A stretch of 8,848 nucleotides of DNA from UBA11540 sp045536425. GTDB lineage: Bacteria; Bacillota; Clostridia; Oscillospirales; Ruminococcaceae. The stretch lies in the NCBI GenBank assembly GCA_045536425.1, contig JAZSNN010000016.1, positions 1 to 8,848 on the forward strand, in the 5' to 3' direction. The translations under genes were made by a program, and so were the position numbers. Under the pieces are notes generated by a model, which did no database searches, was not told the origin of the DNA, and saw only the letters and a list, made by a program, of their open reading frames with translations. Below are positions 1-6,071 of the stretch, piece after piece. Position 1 is the stretch's first letter. Every line of letters begins with the position of its first letter.

Positions 1-77
1 CTCACAGAACGACATGGCTACGATCCGACTTCCGAAGGGTCAACGCCGGTTTTGTTTACACATAAATTCAAAACAAA
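1..77. other. Unassigned left edge
   Basis: No gene can be supported here. Two plus-strand frames are open from the edge: frame 3 stops at 63-65, and frame 1 runs through the terminator hairpin to a stop at 118-120. Frame 3 uses rare-looking codons, and neither frame gives a recognisable protein end. No tRNA T-arm (TTCGA or TTCAA between paired stems) or other RNA signature fits. The stretch could be the tail of a convergent gene cut by the window, or a low-quality fragment end. Confidence 0.4.
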
Positions 78-103
78 CCATCGCCCGCTTTCGCAGGCGA
101 TGG
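62..103 (-). terminator. Rho-independent terminator of the EF-G-like gene
   Basis: Read on the minus strand, CCATCGCC (103-96) pairs with GGCGATGG (85-78). The inner bases TGC-GAAA-GCG extend the helix by a T.G wobble and two GC pairs and close it with a GNRA-type GAAA tetraloop, giving about 11 pairs. A T-rich run follows at 77-62. The hairpin starts 13 bases past the stop codon at 117. On the plus strand the stem is followed by a weaker T-rich stretch, so it may also stop a convergent transcript. Confidence 0.88.
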
Positions 104-116
104 CAGGTGTTTTATA

Positions 117-2186
117 TTAGTCTGCGTTAAGAGCCTTTGCGTCCTCAACAACCTTTGCTTCAAGTGCGCTCGGTAGTGGATCGTATCTTGTAAATTCAAG
201 AGTGAAGTAGCCTCTGCCCTGAGTCATCGAACGAAGGAATGTTGTAAAGTCGTGCATCTCGCTCATAGGAACCTCTGCAACGATTTCCTGAAGTCCCTTT
301 TCAGCGGGATTCATACCCATAACGCGTCCGCGGCGCTTGTTGAGCTCACCCATAATGTCACCGGTGTTAGCATCGGGAACGAAAGCGCTGAGTGTGCCGA
401 TAGGCTCGAGGATTATCGGACTAGCCTGAACAAGACCTTCCTTGTAAGCAATAGAAGCTGCCATCTTGAAGGACATTTCCGAGGAGTCAACGGGATGGTA
501 AGAACCGTCAACGAGTGTAGCTTTTAGTCCGACTACGGGATATCCTGCAACAACACCCTTGACCGCGCAATCGCGAAGTCCCTTTTCAACTGCAGGGAAG
601 AAGTTCTTCGGAACAGAACCGCCGAAAACGTTCTCTGCAAATACGAGATCCTCGCTGTCACAAGGCTCAAACTCTATCCAAACGTCACCGTACTGTCCGT
701 GACCGCCCGACTGCTTCTTGTGTCTGCCTTGAACCTTGACCTTCTTGCGAATGGTCTCACGGTATGCAACTCTCGGCTGAACAAGACCGATGTCGATACC
801 AAACTTTGTCTTCATCTTGGAAACGATAACGTCAAGATGCTGTTCGCCAAGACCGCTGATAACCTGCTGTTTTGTCTCGGTGTTGTTCGTGCAATCCATT
901 GTAGGATCTTCTTCCTTGAGTCTGGAGAGCGCCTGCGAAATCTTTCCTTCGTCGCCCTTTGTCTTTATGACAACCGCCATAGACATACTCGGCTTCGGGA
1001 ACTTCATAGGCTCTATTGTCAAGATTCTCTTAGGATCGCAGAGTGTGTCGCCCGTCATAGTTTCACCGAGCTTAGACACCGCACCGATGTCACCTGCATC
1101 GATAAAGTCCGCATCCTCCTGCTTCTTTCCGCGAACACAGAGGAGCTTTCCGAGTCGCTCGGGATTTCCTGTACGAGCGTTTACGGGAGCCATATCGGGA
1201 GTGAGCTTACCGGAGATAACCTTGAAGTAGGAAAGCTTTCCGACAAACGGGTCGGCAACGGTTTTGAAAACGAAAGCGAGAAGAGGTTTATCCTCGGCAC
1301 ACTTGAGCTCGATAACCTCGCCCTTGTCGTCTGTAGCTTTCTCTCTTGTCTTTTCAAATGCGGACGGCATAAGGTATGTCATACCGTCAAGAAGCATATC
1401 GATAGCATCGAGGTTTAGCGCACAACCGCAGAATACAGGGGTAATCTTTCCTGTCTTAACGCCGTCGTGAATACCCTTGATGAGCTCGTCTTTTGTAAAC
1501 TGTTCACCAGAGAAATATTTTTCCATCAATTCCTCGTCGGTCTCTGCAACAGCCTCGCTGACAGCGGCAATAAGACCGTCAAGTCTGTGACCGAAATCGG
1601 GCATTGCAGCCTCTGTAGCTACACCGTTATTATAGGAATAAGCCTTCATATCGAGAAGGTTTATGTAGCAGGTAACCTTGTGATTTTCAACAAAGGGAAC
1701 AACGATAGGACAAACCGAAGGACCAAAGTTTGTTTTCAGCTCTTCGAATACCTTGTAGAAATCCGCGTGCTCGGAATCCATCTTGCCGACAAAAATCATA
1801 GTAGCCTTGTCGTTTTCGATAGCGAGGTCATACGCCTTCTGCGCACCGACCGTTACACCCGATTTACCCGAAACGGTAATGAGTACGCAGTCACAAGCCT
1901 TGATACCCTGACACATCTCACCCGCGAAATCGAACAAACCGGGAGTGTCGATGAGGTTGATTTTATAATTAGCCCACTCAAACGGAGCAACTGCACAAGA
2001 AACTGAAGTTTTGCGTTTTATCTCTTCGGGGTCGAAGTCACAGACGGTGTTACCCTCGGATATCTTTCCCAGTCTGTCTGTTGCCTTTGAATAGAAAAGC
2101 AACGACTCGGCAAGAGAAGTCTTACCGCTGCCACCGTGACCCGCAAGGCACACGTTGATGATGTTTTTTGAACTGTGATATCTCAT
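117..2186 (-). CDS. EF-G-like translation GTPase (FusA2-type)
   Basis: This is a ribosome-associated translational GTPase of the 'elongation factor G-like' subfamily, 689 residues from the chosen start, which is full EF-G length. The P-loop GHGGSGKTS is at 16-24 and G3 DTPG at 80-83. Domain II is at about 300-385, then domain III, then domain IV with the HPVDSSE tip loop starting at H564, and a domain V ending in a TQGRGYFTLEF motif. Two GTPase motifs differ from canonical EF-G: G4 is GKMD at 134-137 rather than NKxD, and the switch I region reads DFDPEEIKRKTSVS at 50-63 without the usual RGITI. The second difference is typical of the EF-G-like subfamily. These paralogs normally occur beside a main fusA, and their cellular role is poorly defined. 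The ATG at 2186 is preferred because GGGTGG (2199-2194) lies 7 bases upstream; an in-frame ATG at 2216 would add 10 residues but has no clear ribosome binding site. The gene is monocistronic, divergent from the secreted protein gene. Main-EF-G identity is unlikely given the motifs. Confidence 0.93.
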   Translation of the reverse strand: MRYHSSKNIINVCLAGHGGSGKTSLAESLLFYSKATDRLGKISEGNTVCDFDPEEIKRKTSVSCAVAPFEWANYKINLIDTPGLFDFAGEMCQGIKACDCVLITVSGKSGVTVGAQKAYDLAIENDKATMIFVGKMDSEHADFYKVFEELKTNFGPSVCPIVVPFVENHKVTCYINLLDMKAYSYNNGVATEAAMPDFGHRLDGLIAAVSEAVAETDEELMEKYFSGEQFTKDELIKGIHDGVKTGKITPVFCGCALNLDAIDMLLDGMTYLMPSAFEKTREKATDDKGEVIELKCAEDKPLLAFVFKTVADPFVGKLSYFKVISGKLTPDMAPVNARTGNPERLGKLLCVRGKKQEDADFIDAGDIGAVSKLGETMTGDTLCDPKRILTIEPMKFPKPSMSMAVVIKTKGDEGKISQALSRLKEEDPTMDCTNNTETKQQVISGLGEQHLDVIVSKMKTKFGIDIGLVQPRVAYRETIRKKVKVQGRHKKQSGGHGQYGDVWIEFEPCDSEDLVFAENVFGGSVPKNFFPAVEKGLRDCAVKGVVAGYPVVGLKATLVDGSYHPVDSSEMSFKMAASIAYKEGLVQASPIILEPIGTLSAFVPDANTGDIMGELNKRRGRVMGMNPAEKGLQEIVAEVPMSEMHDFTTFLRSMTQGRGYFTLEFTRYDPLPSALEAKVVEDAKALNAD

Positions 2187-2271
2187 TAGTATTCCACCCA
2201 ATCCGCCAAAAGGCATTTATTTTTCTAGTTATTTAGTCATTTTAACCAATAACTTTTAACATTATGGTACA

Positions 2272-2300
2272 ATTATAGTACTTTTGAACACAAATATCAA
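2272..2300 (-). promoter_or_regulatory. Sigma-A-type promoter of the EF-G-like gene
   Basis: On the minus strand, TTGATA (2300-2295) and TATAAT (2277-2272) are separated by exactly 17 bases. The predicted start near 2265 gives a leader of about 79 bases before the ATG at 2186. The leader contains a weak AT-rich inverted repeat, AGTTATT/AATAACT (2227-2233 and 2248-2254). No start site has been measured. Confidence 0.78.
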
Positions 2301-2346
2301 TAGCATTTTTGAAAAATATTAGAAAATATTTATTTTACCGCTGTAT

Positions 2347-2375
2347 TTGACTTTGCTAAAAAACGGGTGTATAAT
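2347..2375 (+). promoter_or_regulatory. Sigma-A-type promoter of the transglutaminase gene
   Basis: TTGACT (2347-2352) and a perfect TATAAT (2370-2375) are separated by 17 bases, with an AT-rich stretch upstream that could act as an UP element. Predicted transcription begins near 2382, leaving a leader of about 22 bases that carries the GGAGGT ribosome binding site at 2393-2398. Its -35 box lies 46 bases from the -35 box of the divergent EF-G-like promoter. Confidence 0.85.
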
Positions 2376-2404
2376 TAAATATATGAAAGATTGGAGGTAG
2401 GTAT

Positions 2405-4012
2405 ATGAAAAAACTGTTTTGTTTGATGATAGTTTTATCACTCATTTTTACCGCTATGCCGGTCAACGCGCAGACAGACTTCAGCGACTATTCCATATAT
2501 GCCGGAAGCATTCCCGCTGAACTTACAATGGCAGACAGTGAATACTACGGTAAAAGCCTTACCGATTTCCAGAAGGGATTTTACAGAGCCTTTGTGGATA
2601 AATTTACAGAGCTTAATAAAGGCACACTTTTTTTGAAACAAGCTGTAGAGGTTGAATATACCGTCGAAACCTCTGATACCTTCACATTGCAGGAAGAATT
2701 TAACGTTTTTGTAAATAAAGAGCTTTCTCAATTGAAAGAAGACCTTTCCACACAGACCTTGTACAATGCCATTCAGTACGACCACACAGAAATTTTCTGG
2801 ATGCGTGAAGCAGGGTTTGATATAGGCGTAGGAGCAACCGCCGATGAAAACGGTACTACTCTTGTGTTTACGGTAACAATGTCCGTGGACTCAAGCAAAC
2901 TGTTTACTGACGAGAGACAAATGCAGGCAGCAGCTTCCGATGTAGAAACCACCGTTCAGAGCATACTTGCAAAAGCACCAAACGACACCTACGAAGCAGT
3001 TGAGTATTTCAACAACTGGCTCAAGGAACACAATACCTATAATCACACACACCTTGAAAATGACAGCTATCCTCTTGCTCATACCGCATACAGCGCGTTT
3101 GTGAGCAACAACGACGAGCCGACAGGCCCTGTCTGCCAAGGCTATGCATACGCGTTCAAGTACCTCTGTGACAGAGCGGGAATAGAGTGCGTTGTCGTAT
3201 CGGGCACCCTCTATCAATCTCTTGATGAGCCCGGACCTCACGCGTGGAACGCGGTTAAGATCGACGGCAGCTGGTACGGAATTGACGTCACGTCGAACGA
3301 CAGTCTCGGCACAGATGAGTACAATTTCCTTGTCGGAAGCACGACTGCTTCTCACGACTTGACCTATACAACGTTTGGAACATCTCACGTTGCAGATTCC
3401 ACTCACACCTATCCAACCCTTTCTTTGACGGCATATGAGCCCCCCAAGGCTGAGATTGCCTCGGGCGGAACAAACATCCGTTTGGGTGATAAAGCGGGAT
3501 TGAGATTTAAAACCGTAATCAATAAAAATGCATTTTACGATAAATATTATCCTGCTGAGGATGAAGGCAAGTCCTATGTATACGACGACAGTAATAATTT
3601 GATGTTCGGAACGCTGCTGGTACTTACCAATTCAATTCCTTCTGATTCTTCACTTCAGGAAATGTTTGAAAACGATGACAAAAATGTTGTCAATGTTCCT
3701 GCAAAGAAAATCTTTTCTGAGGACAGCGAGGCCCTTTCCTTTACAGCAGTTATCATAGAAATTCCCAGAAGCGTAGATAACTACTCTTTGGAAATTACAG
3801 CAATTCCATATGTAAAGTATCGCAATAACGGAGAATCTGGATGGGTTTATAGCTTTGGCGAAGAGACTAAGGATTCCTATTATAACGTAGCAAAAAAAGC
3901 GCGTGAATCAGATTATAGCGGTTTAAATAATCCCGATCCGTCTGAGGAAGTAAAAGAGATAATGAATCAGCTTGATGACATAATCGATCTTGTTGAACAA
4001 AGCAAAAACTGA
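2405..4012 (+). CDS. Secreted transglutaminase-like domain protein
   Basis: This predicted exported protein has 535 residues. Residues 1-22 form a signal peptide with a KK start, a hydrophobic core and a VNA|Q cleavage site. Residues 30-230 are a largely helical region with no name I can give. The transglutaminase-like core follows: Cys244 in GPVCQGYA, His279 in PHAWN and Asp294 in GIDVT form the expected Cys-His-Asp triad, so the enzyme looks intact. Residues about 345-505 form a second module that opens with GGTNIRLGDKAGLRFKT, a pattern I associate with beta-rich modules in clostridial surface proteins. The tail (515-535) is an acidic amphipathic helix. There is no LPXTG motif, membrane anchor, dockerin or SLH repeat, so it is probably released or held non-covalently. 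Members of this superfamily act as proteases, peptidases or cross-linkers, and the substrate here is unknown. GGAGGT lies 6 bases before the ATG. The gene has its own promoter and terminator. Confidence 0.88.
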   Translation: MKKLFCLMIVLSLIFTAMPVNAQTDFSDYSIYAGSIPAELTMADSEYYGKSLTDFQKGFYRAFVDKFTELNKGTLFLKQAVEVEYTVETSDTFTLQEEFNVFVNKELSQLKEDLSTQTLYNAIQYDHTEIFWMREAGFDIGVGATADENGTTLVFTVTMSVDSSKLFTDERQMQAAASDVETTVQSILAKAPNDTYEAVEYFNNWLKEHNTYNHTHLENDSYPLAHTAYSAFVSNNDEPTGPVCQGYAYAFKYLCDRAGIECVVVSGTLYQSLDEPGPHAWNAVKIDGSWYGIDVTSNDSLGTDEYNFLVGSTTASHDLTYTTFGTSHVADSTHTYPTLSLTAYEPPKAEIASGGTNIRLGDKAGLRFKTVINKNAFYDKYYPAEDEGKSYVYDDSNNLMFGTLLVLTNSIPSDSSLQEMFENDDKNVVNVPAKKIFSEDSEALSFTAVIIEIPRSVDNYSLEITAIPYVKYRNNGESGWVYSFGEETKDSYYNVAKKARESDYSGLNNPDPSEEVKEIMNQLDDIIDLVEQSKN

Positions 4013-4033
4013 TAGACAGCAAGTATTAAAATC

Positions 4034-4069
4034 AAAAAGACCGACACGGTTTCGTGTCGGTCTTTTTTT
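4034..4069. terminator. Strong, probably bidirectional terminator
   Basis: The perfect 10-bp stem GACCGACACG (4039-4048) / CGTGTCGGTC (4053-4062) with a GTTT loop is flanked by A5 at 4034-4038 and T7 at 4063-4069. On the plus strand it ends the transglutaminase transcript 22 bases after the stop. On the minus strand the A tract becomes a T tract, so it also suits the convergent rpiR gene, whose stop is at 4093. Confidence 0.93.
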
Positions 4070-4092
4070 CTAAGAACTGAAAGACGTTTTGA

Positions 4093-4935
4093 TTAGAATT
4101 TCTTTTCTTCGAGGGCGCGCTCGGTTTCGCGGATGGCTTCTGTAGAGAGGTCTTTTTTATTTACAACAACGTAACTATAGAGAGTGTCAATGATACAAAG
4201 CTGAGCGATTCGTGAACTGAGAGCGAGTATCGAGCGCTTTGTTTCCTCTGCTTTTGTGAAAAGGCAGATGTCACTTTGCTTTGTAATAGGGGAGTTACCG
4301 TGGTTTGTAATACAGATGGTGGTAGCGCCTTGCTGACGAGCGAGCTTTAGCGCGTACACGATGTCGGTAGAGGAGCCGGAATGTGAAATTCCGATAGCAA
4401 CGTCACCGGGCTTAAGGTGTGAAGCAACGATAGCTTGCATATGGTTGTCGTTATATGCTCTTGCGGGAAGTCCTGCACGCAAAAACTTGTGCTGTGCATC
4501 AACGGTAATCGGTGCGGAGCTTCCGAGACCGAACAAAACGATATTTTCAGCTTCCATAATAGACTTTGCGGCAGCTTCAAGAGCGTCGGGACTCAGTATA
4601 TTTCTCGTATATTCAAGGGCAACAACAACCTCCTGCTCTCTTTTCTTGAAGATGTCAAAACAACTGTCAGCAGAGGTGATAACAGGCAGCTCCTGCGGCT
4701 TGTCAAGGGAGCTTAGCTCCTGTGCGATTCCGATTTTGAGCCCCTGATATCCGGAGAGACCGAGTCTGCGGGAAAATCTGACAATAGTAGCATCACCGCA
4801 ACCGCAAACCTCGGCAAGCTCGTTTATCGACATACTGATAATTTGATGCGGATGAAGCAAAATCCAATCGGCAATTCGTTTCTCACCCCTACCCATCTGT
4901 GAGTACAAGGCTTTTATCGACGTTAAGTATGACAT
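4093..4935 (-). CDS. RpiR/MurR-family transcriptional regulator
   Basis: This cytoplasmic DNA-binding regulator has 280 residues, the usual family length. The N-terminal HTH_6 domain covers about 1-77, with the helix-turn-helix near SINELAEVCGCGDATIVRFSR (36-56). The C-terminal SIS sugar-phosphate isomerase domain covers about 120-255, with FGLGSS at 135-140 and the phosphosugar-binding loop ISHSGSST at 183-190. The family generally senses a phosphorylated sugar or amino sugar and controls its catabolic genes. No such gene is adjacent in this window, so the effector cannot be named. AGGAG (4946-4942) sits 6 bases before the ATG and fixes the start. The gene is monocistronic as seen, convergent with the transglutaminase gene and divergent from the queG operon. 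Palindromic sites in the shared upstream region suggest autoregulation, which is my inference. Confidence 0.92.
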   Translation of the reverse strand: MSYLTSIKALYSQMGRGEKRIADWILLHPHQIISMSINELAEVCGCGDATIVRFSRRLGLSGYQGLKIGIAQELSSLDKPQELPVITSADSCFDIFKKREQEVVVALEYTRNILSPDALEAAAKSIMEAENIVLFGLGSSAPITVDAQHKFLRAGLPARAYNDNHMQAIVASHLKPGDVAIGISHSGSSTDIVYALKLARQQGATTICITNHGNSPITKQSDICLFTKAEETKRSILALSSRIAQLCIIDTLYSYVVVNKKDLSTEAIRETERALEEKKF

Positions 4936-4951
4936 ATAAAGCTCCTAAATG

Positions 4952-4974
4952 AAAAAATACTCCATTGGCGGAGT
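4952..4974 (-). promoter_or_regulatory. Leader hairpin before rpiR
   Basis: On the minus strand, ACTCC (4974-4970), a 6-base loop and GGAGT (4963-4959) form a 5-bp stem, followed after one A by six Ts (4957-4952). The layout resembles a weak intrinsic terminator placed just upstream of the rpiR ribosome binding site, or an unimportant fold. The CTCC arm could also pair with the GGAG of the ribosome binding site, giving two competing structures. The stem is short, so confidence is low. Confidence 0.3.
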
Positions 4975-5003
4975 TTTACTCTGCTAAAAACGCAAAAACA
5001 AAC

Positions 5004-5015
5004 GAAAAAAATTTC
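5004..5015. promoter_or_regulatory. Second operator-like GAAA-N4-TTTC site
   Basis: GAAAAAAATTTC has the half-sites GAAA and TTTC around four As. It matches the core of the larger palindrome at 5088-5109, and the two centres are 89 bp apart. In AT-rich DNA such a site can arise by chance, so it is listed mainly because a pair occurs beside a regulator of this type. Confidence 0.3.
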
Positions 5016-5087
5016 CAAAACCATTGAAATCCAAAAACCGTTATGGTAAAATTAATTTAGAATGCGGAAAAGGGCGATTTTTGAATG

Positions 5088-5109
5088 TTTTAGAAAAATT
5101 TTTCTAAAA
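5088..5109. promoter_or_regulatory. Perfect 22-bp palindrome, candidate regulator operator
   Basis: The left half TTTTAGAAAAA (5088-5098) is followed directly by its exact reverse complement TTTTTCTAAAA (5099-5109). The core is GAAA-AATT-TTTC. It lies 153 bp upstream of the rpiR start and about 84 bp upstream of the queG-operon -35 box. No strong T or A tract or GC stem suggests a terminator, so a dimeric DNA-binding protein site is the simplest reading, with the adjacent RpiR product the natural candidate. Confidence 0.5.
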
Positions 5110-5192
5110 TTCAGTGTATCACAAATGCCTGATTTTTGCAAGAGAAAACTTGTATTCGCGTGTTTAATACCCGTGCGGTTTTAAACATAGTA

Positions 5193-5221
5193 TTGAATAA
5201 CACCGCAAACTGTGATATACT
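5193..5221 (+). promoter_or_regulatory. Sigma-A-type promoter of the queG-femX-darA-holB-ricT operon
   Basis: TTGAAT (5193-5198) and TATACT (5216-5221) are separated by 17 bases. The predicted start near 5228 leaves a leader of about 30 bases with GGTGG (5250-5254) ahead of the queG ATG. No other promoter-like match was noticed between the genes downstream, and the gaps there are too short for one outside coding sequence. Confidence 0.72.
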
Positions 5222-5258
5222 TATTCTATATGACTAAAACTCACGGGGCGGTGGATGT

Positions 5259-6071
5259 ATGCTTCAAATACTTGAAAAACTGCTTTCTGCCGAAAATATA
5301 ACCGAGTGGGGCGTGTGTAACTTTGAGGATACTTTGCCGCTTTTGGATTGCGCGGCAAAAAACCGCCTGCCCAAAGACTCGAGAAGCGTTATAGTCACAC
5401 TTTTTCCCTACAAGCTCGAAAGCTATCCCGAACACAACATCTCAAAATACGCGGTAGTCTCCGACTACCATAGGGTCTGCACCCAAAAGCTCGACAGAGT
5501 CTGTGAAGGGCTGAAGAAAGCCTACTCACAAAACAACTTCGTATCCTTTGCCGACAATTCCCCGATTCGTGAGGTGAAAGCCGCAACACTTTCAGGCGTC
5601 GGTGTCAGGGGCAAAAACGGACTTCTGATAAACAAAACCTACGGTTCCTACGTTTTCATTGCCGAAATCGTGACCGACCTCAAGCTAACCCCGTCCGTTT
5701 GTTGTACCGACTCCTGCCTTGAATGTGACCTGTGTTTGAAGAACTGTCCGTCGGGTGCAATAAAGGATAGCAGAATAGAAGAAGCAAAATGCCTTTCATA
5801 TATCACGCAGAAAAAGGGAACACTGACAGAAGACGAGCAGAAACTTGTTAAAAAAGGCGGAAAGGTTTGGGGCTGTGATATATGCTCTGACATCTGCCCG
5901 ATGAATAAAGCCGCGAAACCCACGAATATCAAAGAATTCCAAACCGATATAATATACAAGGTAGACTACCCCGAAAACAACCGCGAGATAAAGGACAGAG
6001 CCTTTGGTTTTCGCGGAGCAGAGGTAATACGCAGAAATCTAGACCTTATAAATCAGGAAGGTAAAAGATGA
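5259..6071 (+). CDS. queG: Epoxyqueuosine reductase, short form
   Basis: QueG is a cytoplasmic cobalamin- and iron-sulfur-dependent enzyme that reduces epoxyqueuosine to queuosine at the wobble base of tRNAs with GUN anticodons, the last step of the pathway. The protein is 270 residues. Asp99 in ADNSPI corresponds to the family's catalytic Asp in its DSAPV motif. GVGVRGKNGLLINKTYGS (113-130) matches the conserved GWIGKNTLLI block. One [4Fe-4S] site has C153, C156, C159 and C163-Pro. The second has C178 in KCLSY plus C206, C209 and C213-Pro in WGCDICSDICPMN. All eight expected cluster ligands are present. The C-terminal HEAT-like repeats of longer QueG proteins are missing, so this is a compact form, not a visible truncation. 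GGTGG lies 4 bases before the ATG. It is the first gene of the operon, and its stop overlaps the next start as ATGA. Confidence 0.87.
   Translation: MLQILEKLLSAENITEWGVCNFEDTLPLLDCAAKNRLPKDSRSVIVTLFPYKLESYPEHNISKYAVVSDYHRVCTQKLDRVCEGLKKAYSQNNFVSFADNSPIREVKAATLSGVGVRGKNGLLINKTYGSYVFIAEIVTDLKLTPSVCCTDSCLECDLCLKNCPSGAIKDSRIEEAKCLSYITQKKGTLTEDEQKLVKKGGKVWGCDICSDICPMNKAAKPTNIKEFQTDIIYKVDYPENNREIKDRAFGFRGAEVIRRNLDLINQEGKR

Larger units (their letters stand above)
4936..5258. other. AT-rich divergent regulatory region (323 bp, no gene)
   Basis: No coding region is supported. From left to right it holds the rpiR ribosome binding site (4942-4946), a small hairpin with a T6 run on the rpiR strand (4952-4974), the operator-like sites at 5004-5015 and 5088-5109, and the queG-operon promoter (5193-5221). 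TGCGGT (5174-5179) and ACCGCA (5202-5207) form a 6-bp inverted repeat around that promoter's -35 box. I could not find a convincing minus-strand promoter for rpiR. Confidence 0.7.

Noticed and set aside
1..60. Possible RNA gene end at the left edge (ACAGAA...GGCTAC resembles the RNase P P4 region; also considered a tRNA 3' part)
   Set aside because: Three extra bases fall inside what should be the P4 strand, the following sequence does not fit P1/P2, and no T-arm or CCA end is present. Too little sequence to support an RNA call.
1..120. Plus-strand open frame from the left edge to a stop at 118-120
   Set aside because: It reads through the terminator hairpin and has no recognisable protein ending. 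No evidence beyond the lack of a stop.
699..1418. A 239-codon plus-strand open frame inside the EF-G-like gene
   Set aside because: It has a Leu/Cys/Arg-rich composition, no recognisable domain and no ribosome binding site, and it lies opposite strongly conserved EF-G domains.
2187..2216. Upstream ATG at 2216 as the start of the EF-G-like protein
   Set aside because: No purine-rich ribosome binding site precedes it, whereas the ATG at 2186 has GGGTGG at a 7-base distance and the family alignment begins near MRYHSSKNI.
2227..2254. Inverted repeat AGTTATT/AATAACT in the EF-G-like leader
   Set aside because: Seven pairs with only one GC pair around a 14-base loop is a weak fold expected by chance in AT-rich DNA.
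5159..5207. Interleaved imperfect inverted repeats around the queG-operon -35 box
   Set aside because: The arms are short (5-6 bp) and overlapping, and no pattern clearly stands above chance; mentioned only within the intergenic region entry.
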